Assembly: GCA_963921935.1 (NCBI GenBank)
Contig: OY998175.1
Location: 262,315,709-262,379,708 of the forward strand
Reading direction: 5' to 3'
DNA length: 64,000 nt
Source: Galeruca laticollis
Taxonomy: Eukaryota > Arthropoda > Insecta > Coleoptera > Chrysomelidae
Position numbers and translations under genes: made by a program. This document shows positions 24,719 through 35,500 of this stretch, one piece after another; within the stretch, counting starts at the first letter, position 1, and every line of letters starts with the position of its first letter. Under the pieces are notes generated by a model. The model saw nothing but the letters and a program-made list of their open reading frames with translations. It was not told the DNA's origin and made no database searches.

Positions 24719-24720
<2 letters not shown>
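24370..24720 (-). repeat. GGCTCC subterminal repeat cluster (right)
   Basis: Read on the minus strand from 24720 this shows GGTGGGCTCCT, AGTGAGCTCCG, ATGGGCTCCG and later GTGAGCTCC, the same motif class as 16200-16410 but inverted. It includes a hairpin at 24625-24661. It ends directly at an (AT)n array. The motif order is not collinear with the left cluster, so this is a motif-level similarity, not a plain terminal inverted repeat. Confidence 0.45.
24625..24661. repeat. Hairpin with 16-bp arms
   Basis: Left arm GGTAAACTGGGCTCCG (24625-24640) and right arm CGGAGCCCATTTTACC (24646-24661) pair at 15 of 16 positions around a TATAT loop. It embeds two inverted copies of the GGGCTCCG motif. Confidence 0.85.

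Positions 24721-24721
<1 letters not shown>

Positions 24722-24769
<48 letters not shown>
24722..24769. repeat. (AT)n microsatellite
   Basis: AT dinucleotides separating the GGCTCC cluster from the Tc1 terminus. Confidence 0.95.
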
Positions 24770-24770
<1 letters not shown>

Positions 24771-24777
<7 letters not shown>

Positions 24778-25450
24778 GTCCAAAAGTTTGGAATATTGGA
24801 GTATTTCATCTTTTTTTTGATTTCTATATAAAAAAATTCTGAATAATTAAACATCATTTTGCTACAACTCCCACCAATACTAAATATATCTCAAAGCCAG
24901 ATAAAGAATATGCAAAAAACTTATTTATTCTTTTGGAGTGAAAAATTTACAATGTACCACTTACATTTAAAATTAAATTAGTATGGATAAGAATATTTTT
25001 TTATAAAATTAATAATCAGTATTTCCTCAATTGGCCTGTATGTATGACTGTAGGAGACTTGGCAAGCTGTCCATTAAATAGTCGAGCTGGGCTTGAGGAA
25101 TTCTCTCCCATTCTTCACGAGCAGCATCTTTTAGTTCTCGCAGTGTAATAGGGTGATTGTTTCGCTTTTTAATGCGTGTTTTGAGAATGTCCCAGGCATG
25201 TTCAATGACGTTCATGTCTGGGGAATTCGAGGGCCACCATATTGTGGATATTCCTTCTTCTTCCAGAAAATTTTGTACTGCTGCAAATCTATAACCTAAT
25301 GCCCCTCGGAATAGACGCACGACAGGATCTGAAACCTCCTTGATGTATACAGCACCAGTGACTCTTCTCTCCAGAACCAGTAGAGGCGTCCGTGTGCCAC
25401 TCATAATACCACCCAAAACCATAATACTCCCACCTTCAAATGGAACACAC
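24771..25450 (-). pseudogene. Tc1-like transposase, 3' half, internally deleted
   Basis: The 131-codon frame (25422-25027) reads MVLGGIMSGTRTPLLVL, then WWPSNSPDMNVIEHAWDIL, the conserved region carrying the final catalytic Glu (E74) of Tc1 DD34E transposases. Between ALGYRF and AAVQNFLEEEG about a dozen residues are missing. That gap removes the block that should contain the second catalytic Asp (QDNA..H), so the enzyme could not work. Homology continues upstream to PFEGGSIM at about 25447, where it meets a MULE fragment in opposite orientation; the N-terminal half is absent. At the other side TATGTCCAAAAGTTTGGAAT (about 24776-24795) fits a Tc1 terminal repeat, and it abuts (AT)n, in keeping with TA target choice. 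Confidence 0.75.
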
Positions 25451-25454
25451 GGTT

Positions 25455-25856
25455 GTGCGTTTCATTCGTCTTATATCGATACAACCAAGTGATAACATGC
25501 TGAATGATTTCGTGGATTATTTTGTGGACACCTATATTGAAGAAAATTCTTTATTTCCTCCACATATCTGGGCAGGAAATGCAGCGTCACTCATACGAAC
25601 CACAAATTGTTGCGAATCATTCCACTCAAAATTTAATAATTTGAATTTATCTCCGCATCCGAATATAATTCAGTTTTTGGATGTGTTAATAGATAATCAG
25701 ACTGATACGTACTTAAAAATTGATTTTTCACGATTAAATCAGCAACGTTACATTCGAAAGGATGTATTAGAAAGACAAAACTTTATTTCAAATAAAATTA
25801 TTGATTACGGGAACAATAAAATTGCAAGGATTGACTTTGTTGTGTGTTTCGTATAA
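25455..25856 (+). pseudogene. MULE transposase C-terminal fragment
   Basis: ISIQPSDNMLNDFVDYFVDTY, FPPHIWAGNAASLIRTTNCC and ESFHSKFN align with residues about 336-390 of the intact MULE transposase at 58927-60264 (IAIQPDDERVIKFNDYLVETY, FPPNIWAENSSSLKRTTNAC). The preserved ES after the RTTN block corresponds to the likely third acidic position. The N-terminal two thirds, including the first two Asp and the C..H motif, are missing. The start Met at 25440 belongs to junction sequence. It is a truncated copy of a different subfamily, not a duplicate of the intact gene. Confidence 0.75.
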
Positions 25857-25989
25857 ATATGCAGTATAAAATTATTTTATGTAGTTAAATGTAGGTACAT
25901 ATTGTAGACGAATATTTAGTTTATATAATTATATATTTGAAATACTTTCGTTTTTTATTTTATTGATTAACAAAATGTTATATATAATA

Positions 25990-26120
25990 GGTACAGACCG
26001 CGGTATGCAGTTAACTCATTTAACAGGTAAACTGACTTGACCCTTCTCCTTCGTCTGCAATTGACCATCTTTCAATCCATGTCATGAACCCCGTCTGCAG
26101 TTAACTTGCGCCGAAAAATC
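25990..26120 (+). repeat. GTCTGCAGTTAACT-type subrepeats next to MULE fragment
   Basis: Three related words, GTATGCAGTTAACTCATTT, GTCTGCAATTGACC and GTCTGCAGTTAACTTGCGCC, lie in about 110 bases downstream of the MULE fragment. Mutator-like elements often carry subterminal repeats, so this may be the element's right end. Boundary and function are inferred. Confidence 0.4.
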
Positions 26121-26249
26121 GTGCACATCGGAAAAGTTTTGAGGCAATTTTGGAAATGATTACATATTGCGTTCAATATATTGTATATCTTTTCTGTCAA
26201 AATTGACAAAGTATTAGAATTTAATTAAGGCTCACGTTTTCTTGAGTAA

Positions 26250-26617
26250 TAATTGTAAAGATCAGCAGATATAGTTTTCCTAGTTTTCTATATCATGGCA
26301 CAGTCATACTGATCTCAAATGGGAAAAATATATCCAGGATATCCCCATAGAGATAATAATATCTAAGCTTTAATATTCATAATATCATATCTTCTTCTTT
26401 TTCTTTTCATACATATCAAGTCAATAACAAGGTAGGTCACTTCTTGGTCTAGCCAAAAATAATTGTTGAACATCAGGTAGGCGTCACATTAAATGTAACT
26501 TGTCATTCTGACGATGACAGCAATATGGGAACAATTGTAAATGTCTTAGAATTTTTAACATTTTTTCAATATATTTAGGAACTTTCTAGAAACAGTTAGT
26601 TTCATTCAAAAAAGTAA
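26250..26617 (+). mobile_element. Penelope-like element, 3' tail fragment
   Basis: Matches the non-coding 3' tail of the Penelope element at 37690-38065. Shared anchors include AAAGATCAGCAGATATAG, TCCAGGATATC, TTCTTGGTCTAGCCAAA and GTCATTCTGACGATGA. No GIY-YIG or RT coding sequence precedes it, so this is a severely 5'-truncated copy with moderate divergence. Confidence 0.75.
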
Positions 26618-27404
26618 TATGAGTTGATTCCACAGAGTGAAGGTCGAAACAGTAAATTTCATAATCAATGAAGTAATTGTTTTATCTGGTGAGGAAACGA
26701 AATTGATGACATACAATGTACCTCATTAATCCATCTAGAACAGTTAAGATAAAGCAATTTAATGTTATACCTCTAGAAAAATGCATTACGTTCATTAGTG
26801 CCATTGGCGGATCGATTTTATCTACATTGTATGTGACTTGAATTGGGAGAAAACATACACAATCAGCACTAATACTCATTACAAAAACAAATAATCATTC
26901 ATGAATATGAATATAAGCAGCTTCTTTTTTGTAGTTTATTGAAAAGCCTATGAATTTTAGTAAATTTCACTTACTAACGAGATACACGGTCAAATCAAAA
27001 ATTCACTTTTGTTTGAAGTCGATAATTGATTCTGATATATGAATCCAGAACACTGGTGTTAATATTGTATTATTATTTCTTGAACTGTTGTATAAACGGT
27101 GATATTATTAATTACCAAAATTGTTTCAGATACCAGCTAGTGCATCAACGTAAACTCGGTAAGTTTGAATAATTGTATCATCAAATAATTGAAATAAATA
27201 CTATGATTTGGCTGTAATATGTTCTACTGAGTGATGAAATTTTCATCATTTATTTAATAACTCTTCAATAAAAATGCCGTTGCACATCAAAGATATTAGA
27301 GTCGTCGCGACTTTGCCGTGTTTTCTGATCGTCAGAATAGTCGAGAAACGAAGGAAATTTTGAGGTTAGGTCTTTTTCTTCAGTTGAAACTGCTAGTAAT
27401 AATT
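26618..27404. other. No recognisable gene
   Basis: A+T-rich. A 29-base segment at 27130-27158 is flanked by a TTGTTTCAG acceptor and a GTAAGT donor, but it contains a stop in one frame and no linked exons could be recognised. Confidence 0.35.
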
Positions 27405-28562
27405 TGTAACATGGTTATTATGTTTAAACGTTACCTTTTATTTCAATCAGGGCCGGCGGAAGGCCCGTGCGAACCGTGCGGCCGCACGGGGCGCCAACAT
27501 CTAGGAGCGCCAAATCAAGAGATAGTTAATAAAAAAAATGGCAAGAACTAAGAGTGTCTAATATTGAAAAATATAAATAGTAAAGTAGAGGACAAGAAAA
27601 TGTGTAAAATTATTTATTATCCAGTATAAATTAAGTGCATATATCAATCAGTTTATTTGCTTATGATGTATTGTGCCTTACCGAGCGTGAACAGACGAGC
27701 GGTATTATTTTATTGACAAAGAAAGGCGTCGTCGCCGCGCCGGTCGGTGAGAAGATAAGCAAGTCCAAGTGCTTTTATTTTATTGGGGAATGAAAGGCGC
27801 CGCCAGTCGCCACCGCACCACCTGCAGGTAATAAATATTTTTTTGTTTTGTCTAGCCGGTATCAGGGTAGTGTTTTCAAATTCAAAATGAAATAATTAGT
27901 TGCTACCTACTGTGTGTTACCGCAGTGTTAATCTGACTATGTTGAGCATAGAGTTTGATCAAATGATGAATATTAATATTGACAATATTCTTAAGGATTC
28001 TTCGCAAACTAAAGCCAGAAAAGTTAATTTTAATTAAATTTGTTTTTAGTAGAATAATATAATTTTTATGCTTTTTTGAGAAATTATTTTCATTATGTTT
28101 TTTTATGATATAATGTTTCAGATGTTTATAACTTTAAATGTCATTATTAGTTTTTTTAATATTTCATAAATAATTTTCTTCTATTCATTTGTATTTTAAT
28201 TTACACACGACTCACCATGATGAAAGTGAATATAGTAACGTATCAGTGTTTCTTTTAGTATTTTTATTTCAACTTTGTAAATTGATTCTACATAACAATT
28301 TTTGCAAAACTAATTTTTAAGAATATGTGTTTCATCAAATCGAGGGGGGAGGGGCCGGAGAGTTTGCCTTCGCACGGGCGTTAAACTAGCCTTTCGCCGG
28401 CCCTGATTTCAATGATAACTACGGATCATTTTTTAGCTTGTAGTTTTATTGAAATTCATATGGCAACTACTGACTTTTATGATTGACACATTGACATTCG
28501 AGGCAACCTAAAATAGTACCAACCGTATATAAAAATAACCATAAAAGATTTTCTTATGTTAA
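27405..28562 (-). repeat. Short gypsy 3' LTR interrupted by a hAT element
   Basis: On the minus strand a purine tract AAAAAGGGAAGA (about 28564-28576) is followed by TTAACATAAG. After about 150 bases the hAT insertion begins, and beyond it the sequence ends CATGTTACA (27405-27413). The inverted ends (about TGTAACATA / TATGTTACA), the polypurine tract and the position after the pol C-terminus fit a 3' LTR of about 200 bases without the insertion. The 5' LTR is missing, so the limits are inferred. Confidence 0.5.
27448..28405. mobile_element. Non-autonomous hAT element, 958 bp
   Basis: The ends are CAGGGCCGGCGGAAGGC and the reverse complement of GCCTTTCGCCGGCCCTG, matching at 16 of 17 positions; CAGGG(C)CGG ends are typical of hAT elements. 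A perfect 8-bp target duplication ATTTCAAT flanks both sides (27440-27447 and 28406-28413), the hAT hallmark. An inner word CCCGTGCGAA also recurs inverted. No transposase domain is readable inside, so it must be mobilised in trans. The G+C-rich segments (for example GGCGTCGTCGCCGCGCCGG at about 27724) stand out sharply from the surroundings. Confidence 0.93.
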
Positions 28563-28630
28563 ATCTTCCCTTTTTACAGTAGAAACGCAATGAACACAAC
28601 ATGAAACATAAAATGCAAAGAGCAAACAAA

Positions 28631-30663
28631 TTATAAATTGAGTCTTTGAGCCGGTTTAACTGTTCGGCCAGACATGGTAACGTAGTAAGTACTTTCAGGA
28701 ACGATGGGTATTCCTGCAGTCGGAATTTCTTCAGGAACGACCTGATTGCTAACGTTTGACACTTCTACCATCTTTAACAGGGTCTGGAATTTCTGCGTTG
28801 GTTCTGTGTAGATGATCCAAATTTCTTCGATAAATTGTACCATCTTCGAGTGTTACATCGTACGATCGTGGATGAGGAGATTCGCGGACTAATCCTTCCT
28901 TTCAATTTCTCTTCTGTATTTGGACTGTGACACGATCACATTCGTTCAATGTTTGTGCAGAATTTCTGTATTTGTCTGCATAGGTTTTTCACTCACTTCT
29001 AGCTTGCAATAGATTTTCCGGCACGTTATAGATTACTTTAGGAGCGAGTTGTTTCTCGGAGATAAGAATTAGTGTTCTTCTAGTTCTACTCATCAGGAAT
29101 TGAGAAGGAGAATCTAGTTGCTCAGTGCGAGGGATGTTGCCAAACTTTAATAATGCAAGTTAAACATCAGAGTTGTCAAGTTCACATTTTCTCAAAATCG
29201 ATTTAGCAATCGCAACGCTTTTCTCTGCCAAGCCATTTGCATGGGGGAATTCTGGACTTGAAGTCGAATAAATAAACCCCAGTTTCTTCCTAAGTTTTTG
29301 AACTCGCGTGAACTAAATTGCGGTCCATTATACGATTCCAACACTTCTGGAATACAATGCACTGCAAACCAGTTTTTTAAATGTTTGATGACTTCACCGG
29401 GGGTTTGCTCATGTAGCATTTTAAAATAGAAAAACCGGATTAACTGTCAGTAGTAATACCATATTCATTATTCCAAAATGAGAATAGGTCACTCGTGACT
29501 ATTTGCCACGGTAAGTTCAGAATTTGCTTTGTATTTGGTGATTGTTTCGGGTTACTGCGTTGAACTCTCTGTAAAATTCCACACCGGTCTACGAAGTTGA
29601 CAATGTCTTTGTGCATTCCTTGGCAACACAACGATGGCCTGGCGCGTTTCAAGCTACTTTGAAATCCCAAGTGGCCACCGTGTATTTGCTTCAACATTTC
29701 TTGAATTTTTTGACTTTGGTACAATAAACCTGTCATTTTTCATAATGAATCCATTGTAAACTGGAAGTTCTTCTTTAAAATTAGAGTAGTGACGAATGTT
29801 TCTGGCTAGCTCTTTGATGTTTTCGGGCCACCCATGCATAATACATTGTTTTAGAGTTTATATCTCTTCGTTTTGTCTAATAGCTCGAATAGTTTCAGTT
29901 TGTACTGCCTCTGACAAGTGTCATCGTTTTCATTCGCAAGCGTTTCTAGTTATCACAGTCACGACTTAAGGCATCCGCTATTGGAATATCACAGCCTTTC
30001 ATGTATTTGACTTCTGGAGCATATTGTGTAATTTCCAGCAGAATCTTTTGTAATCTCGGAGGAGCGGTTGGTATTGGCTTCCTGAAAATAATCTCCAACG
30101 GTTTATGATTGGTTTCGATGTATAACTTTTTGCCATAAACATATTCGTGGAATTTTTGAAACCCGAATTTGATAGCAAGTGCTTCTTTCTCGATTTGTGG
30201 GTAGTTTTATTGTGCAGAAATCAGCGCTCTTGAAGCATCGGGTACGGACTGATATTCTTGCATTAAAACTGCACCTATACAAGTGAAACTTGCATCAATT
30301 GACAAAGTAACATCTTTGTTAACATCATAAAATTTCAAAACGGGCGGAGTTGTTAACAACTTCTTGATTTTCTTCACTGCAGATTTTTGTTCAGGGCCAC
30401 AATACCAATCAACTTCTTCTTTTAGCAATTCTCTTAACGGCTGTGTTATTTTAGAGAGGATGGGTATACATTTAATCAGGTATGTTACCAAACCCAATAA
30501 CCGTTGGAGCTGCTCCTTATTTTCTGGAGTTTTCATTGATTTTATTGCTGCTTTTTTTCCAGGATCAATTTTGAGACCATTTTCGGCTATTACGTGTTCT
30601 AAAAATTTTACTTGATTCACCTCCAATTTACACTTTTCTGGATTTAATTTTAATCCAACATTT
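28631..30663 (-). pseudogene. Ty3/gypsy pol, 3' part: RT end, RNase H, integrase
   Basis: Collinear minus-strand fragments. At 30663-30207 the RT thumb reads NPEKCKLEVNQVKFLEHVI, then the connection, then RNase H with LSIDASFTCIGAVLMQ (first RNase H Asp present). At 29839-29440 an integrase N-terminal zinc region includes QMLKQIHGGHLGFQS-like sequence. At 29419-29192 the integrase core reads WFAVHCIPEVLESYNGPQFS, where the catalytic Asp of the usual SDNGPQF is Tyr. At 28843-28631 the C-terminus ends YVTMSGRTVKPAQRL. Multiple frame changes and stops separate the pieces. The 5' end is cut at about 30665, before the RT YVDD box; gag and protease are absent. It is a dead, 5'-truncated element. 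Confidence 0.85.
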
Positions 30664-30665
30664 CT

Positions 30666-31510
30666 AATAATTAGTCAAATGCAAAATAGGACGGATCAAA
30701 TCAAATCAAACGTTGTGAAAGAATACAAAGTGACGGTTTCATCCGATTCATTAAAAACGAATGAAAAGTTCTATGACCTAAGGTCACCTTTAATTAATTC
30801 CTCCGCTGTAATCCGATAACTACCTAACGATTTTTAAATAACACAAACTCTTCACATGAACGAGCTTTATTGACTGTATTACAAAATCTGAAAAACAAGA
30901 CGTAAAATAATGTGTATGCAAGTACTTTACTGAAATATTATATCAATTTTGGGAAAAGGTTACAAATATATTTTGATATTTTTATAAAGGTTAATTCAAG
31001 ATACAACAAGATATTAGAAGTAACCCTTCCATTTATTGGTTAATATACCATTGTTATTCACACATTTTTGTCCTGATTGGATACGATTTCATAACACCAA
31101 TCTTTCCCAAGGGTAATATTAAACTATAACTTTGTAATTGGAGCAACAAAAATAATAAATATTCTAATTTTTAATTAAAACAACAAATGAACCAACAAAG
31201 TCTTTAAATTTGTAACACTACTTTTCAGAACCAAAATAAAAATTGCAATTTTCAAACCCCTCGCTGCTTGTGTTAGCACGTAGTTTGATATTTCTTCTAT
31301 TTCATTTGTGACAGAACGCGAAAATAAAAACAGTCTAACATTATATTTATAAACACGACCCTCAGCAACGTGACCAATCCGACAAATTTGAAAGTATACA
31401 TTCCATTATTTTCCATTTTAACAACAATTTTGTTTCAGTCAGAAAAAACTATTGATTACAATGGATGAATGAAAATATTTCCCTCGGTTTTTATACTGTG
31501 ACTAGCCAAA
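30666..31510. other. No recognisable gene
   Basis: A+T-rich sequence between the gypsy truncation point and the 669-bp tandem duplication. Nothing recognisable. Confidence 0.4.
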
Positions 31511-32848
31511 CTTGGAAAATATACTATTCATATTCCCCTAGTTGTAATAATAGCTATATATCTACCTGATATGATGTTAACCAGCATTATGTAAAATTCT
31601 ATAATACTTACATTAAGTAGCAAGTGGTATCTGAATGCAAATATAAATTTTTTAATCAACAATAAATTATAAGAAAATACAGTATGGCAAAAAAGAGAGT
31701 GAAAAGGCTTTTAATGTGAGTTTTATTGCCTTTTCAAAATAGGTGGAATAATAAATTCAGAAAATAATGATAATTTTATTGCTTGGCATTAAACTTTTAA
31801 AGTAGGGATCTATTCATTGCGAAAAATTAATTTTATACTCGATCTTCGCTATAGATTTACGCTCGACGAATCACAATTCTTCAATAGTTTTCTGATCAAT
31901 CTTAATTCTAAAATAAATTTTTCAATAAATTCAATTAATTGATGCTAATGATCACTGAATATCTCATCATACTAGATATAGCCTCCAAGAAAATCCCAAA
32001 TAGAATTATGTATAGTCTGTGTGAAATAGACAGAGAGTAATACATCCTCCTTTTACCCGTCAGAGCCTACCGTATGAGTATTCATACGCAATTTAATTAC
32101 TTTTCAAATTGGCTTTTCGGTAACAGATGGCGCTGCGATGTAGTTTTCTATACAGCGACTATATAAAAGACAGTGTCGACTTGGAAAATATACTATTCAT
32201 ATTCCCCTAGTTGTAATAATAGCTATATATCTACCTGATATGATGTTAACCAGCATTATGTAAAATTCTATAATACTTACATTAAGTAGCAAGTGGTATC
32301 TGAATGCAAATATAAATTTTTTAATCAACAATAAATTATAAGAAAATACATTATGGCAAAAAAGAGAGTGAAAAGGCTTTTAATGTGAGTTTTATTGCCT
32401 TTTCAAAATAGGTGGAATAATAAATTCAGAAAATAATGATAATTTTATTGCTTGGCATTAAACTTTTAAAGTAGGGATCTATTCATTGCGAAAAATTAAT
32501 TTTATACTCGATCTTCGCTATAGATTTACGCTCGACGAATCACAATTCTTCAATAGTTTTCTAATCAATCTTAATTCTAAAATAAATTTTTCAATAAATT
32601 CAATTAATTGATGCTAATGATCACTGAATATCTCATCATACTAGATATAGCCTCCAAGAAAATCCCAAATAGAATTATGTATAGTCTGTTTGAAATAGAC
32701 AGAGAGTAATACATCCTCCTTTTACCCGTCAGAGCCTACCGTATGATTATTCATACGCAATTTAATTACTTTTCAAATGGGCTTTCCGGTAACAGATGGC
32801 GCTGCGATGTAGTTTTCTATACAGCGACTATATAAAAGACAGTGTCGA
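31511..32848. repeat. 669-bp tandem duplication
   Basis: Unit 1 (31511-32179) and unit 2 (32180-32848) are nearly identical, with only scattered single-base differences (for example TGAGTATTC versus TGATTATTC, TTGGCTTTTC versus TGGGCTTTCC). Each unit contains ATTCATACG next to its inverted complement and ends GCGACTATATAAAAGACAGTGTCGA, a TATA-box-like core. No ORF is conserved. The high identity means a recent duplication or an assembly artefact. Confidence 0.95.
32822..32848 (+). promoter_or_regulatory. TATA-box-like core promoter candidate
   Basis: CGACTATATAAAAGACAGTGTCGA combines TATATAAAAG with an Inr-like CAGTGT about 8-10 bases later. The same sequence closes unit 1 at about 32153-32179. 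The spacing from TATA to CAGT is shorter than usual and no ORF follows clearly, so this is suggestive only. Confidence 0.3.
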
Positions 32849-34150
32849 GCAATATGGTCATCCTAGTGATTGGTTATCTATGTCACGTGGTATCGGCCGC
32901 CATTAGTTTACTAAATGATTGTTTATTTACCATTTGGTTCTATTGTGTTCTTACCAGTTTTTGGTTTTTGAAAGTTTTCATGCAAAATTTGTGGATTATG
33001 TGCTATTTATAAACGTTCTGGACTGAAGACTTATTTATTAGTGTATTATTGATTGCTTTGGAACTATAATTCTCATTCCATACATCATTTTCACTTGAGG
33101 TTTTTGGTTAAGCTATAAGTATAGTAGATAAGTTTGAGATTACTGTACCTGTATTGTTATATATGGTTTAGAGTAACAAAATTAGTGATTAATACACATA
33201 TGTATTATTCAAATAAATATCTATTTTGGCCTCTCTATTATCAAATGTCCTTGTCTCTTACAGTGGATTTTGAGTATAGTTTTAGACATTGAATTCATCG
33301 ATCAAATTAAAACCTAAATGTATTCTCGAGTTTTACCAGTTGTTTCTTGTTATTTCTAAACCCTCTGAGATCTATAAAACGTTGCATAAGAATTAAAGGA
33401 GGCAGTGGCTCATTAAGACCATAAGGGACAATTGGCAACATTTTTATGTCACAAAAATGTGTGGAGAACATTTAGTTCTAAATATAATACCCGATTATCA
33501 TAAATTGAAAAATAAAATTATTAAACGCAACATATTGTATTTAGTTCAAAAAAGAATAAGAGAGCTTCTAAAAAATTAGCTAATTAAGTCCGTTGCATGT
33601 CATTTGTTATAGTAAATAGTTGCAATAGAACATTTTTCATTCTATTATTTATTTGCTTGATGGGTTTTCTATTAAACATAAAATCTCTGAGACAAATTCT
33701 AAAATATTGGGGCATTATGACATGTACAATGACCAAAAATATTAAATATAAGCCATAATATCTTCTTTATTAAATAGTGTAAAACATTTAATCACATAAT
33801 TTCATTTTTTCTGGTGGAGGTTCAATGTCAGAATTGCAGGTACAGTCTGTAACAATAGAAACATTAATTTCAGATTAGATGTTAAAGTGAACATAGGAAA
33901 ATTATTTCCTAATTATGTACTGAAATTGGATACAACTCTGACTAAAACCTTAATAGTCCAAATTTGTATCCCAATAACAAGTCATATTAAAATATTTTAT
34001 CACTTATTTTATTTTTCCTATTCACACAAGAATAGGGACTAACATCCCTCTGTGGTATATTTCTATCTAATTCACTACCTGCTTCTGCTTTTGTTTTCCG
34101 CTCCAATTATATTTGCGGATCTCTTAGATTAAAATAAACGGTTTTAAGGA
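32849..34150. other. No recognisable gene
   Basis: Unrecognised A+T-rich DNA following the tandem duplication. It could be transcribed from the TATA-like sequence but shows no coding region. Confidence 0.35.
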
Positions 34151-34164
34151 TTAAAACTAACTTT

Positions 34165-34915
34165 CCGGCATCTGTGAGATGCCCTGATGAATATTCTATC
34201 ATAAAATTGTCACTTGTATACACTTCGGGGGATGTATCGTGTTAACAAACCGAAATTTCTCCAAAAGTAATCAAAAATGCAGTATATCTAGATTTCTAGG
34301 ACCCGTTGTACTCGCTATAATCAGCTGAAAAGAAATAGGGTACATCTGTGAGACACGCTGAAAAATATCCAATTATAAATTGGCCAATTGTATACACTCC
34401 GGAGGCTGTATCGTACTAAACCCGAAATTTCTCCAAAAAGAAAAAAAATGTGGCACTTCAGGTACTATAGCACACGTTGTACCAGCTCTAGTGAGCTAAA
34501 AATCAATAAGATCCATTTATAAGACGCCCTGAACAATATTCAATCATAAAATGGATCACTTGTATACACGCTGGAGGCTGTATCGTGCTAACAAACTGAA
34601 AATTCTCCAAAAATGACAAAAATTTGGTATCTCAAGTACCATAGCACTCGTTCAACTGTCTTTAGTGTACTAAATATCAATAGAGTTCATCTTTGAGACG
34701 CCCTGAATAATATTCGATCAGCAAGTTGGTGACTGAAACTGAAATTTCCCAAAAAATCACAAAAATGTCGTACTTCTAGTACCATAGCATCCGTTGTACT
34801 GTCTATTGTGAGCTGAAAATCAATAGGGTTCATTAGTGAGATGTCCTGAACAATATTAAATGATAAAATCGTTGATATGTTGCACTCCGGAGACTGTATC
34901 GTGCTAACAAGACAT
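34165..34915. repeat. Satellite-like tandem array, about 174-bp monomers
   Basis: A phrase near GTGAGACGCCCTGAACAATATTC recurs at about 34176, 34350, 34521, 34695 and 34838. Other phased words are TTGTATACACTCCGGAGGCT, GTATCGTGCTAACAAAC, GAAATTTCTCCAAAA and GTACCATAGCA. Spacings are about 174, 171, 174 and 143 bases; the short one reflects a deletion of the TATACACTCCGGAGG segment in the fourth monomer. Monomers are clearly diverged, so the array is old. The antisense 124-codon ORF over it (34687-35061) is an artefact. Confidence 0.9.
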
Positions 34916-35500
34916 GTAACGAAGAGTGGCCGACGACAACGACGACGACGACATACACACAGGATTTTTTTTCTAGAAACCATTTTTTCGTGTGGATCTT
35001 GATGAAAAACGTGAAAATAACTTAAATAAGTTTTTCTACATTTCAACTTTCTTGTGGGCAAACCAATATTTTTCTCGCATATTAGATAGGTTGGTCGGAA
35101 AAGTAAAAAGACACCCTAGTACATAATAACCCTACGATACACATTACAATTTATTGTAGTATATATTTGTTTAGCATGGTATTTAACATTGTAATCCAGA
35201 GTTTAAGAACTTACCTTATATCTTTATCAGATGGTAAATAGAGATACATCCATAATTTTGTATGCAACAACATTACATCCTTGTAGATTTTTATCAACAT
35301 CGGTACAGTTTTTCAACAATATTTTATGACTCACGTAATAAAAGTGCTCTGTTATTCAAAATTGCACATTCAAAACTAGTTTAAAAGTGGTAAAACCCTT
35401 TTTAAAAGGGTTATTCAGTTGCATGTAGGCAACTGTAAATAAACCAAAATTAATGAAATTGACTGTCTCGACCCTTACTTCGTGGAATATGCTCATATTA
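34916..35500. other. No recognisable gene; short (GAC)n run
   Basis: Begins with a short (GAC)n-type run (about 34932-34952). The rest is unrecognised. A sequence near 35090 (AGGTTGGTCGGAAAAGTA) has a weak mariner-terminus look without a partner. Confidence 0.35.

Noticed and set aside
27130..27158. 29-base micro-exon between a perfect acceptor and donor
   Set aside because: No flanking exons could be linked. Such signals arise by chance in A+T-rich DNA.
34176..34300. CTGATGA and GAAA words in the satellite suggesting a hammerhead ribozyme
   Set aside because: CTGATGA occurs only in the first monomer; the others read CTGAACA, CTGAATA or CTGAAAA. No conserved stem II/III pairing was found.
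35085..35110. Mariner-type terminus near AGGTTGGTCGGAAAAG
   Set aside because: No partner terminus or transposase sequence found.
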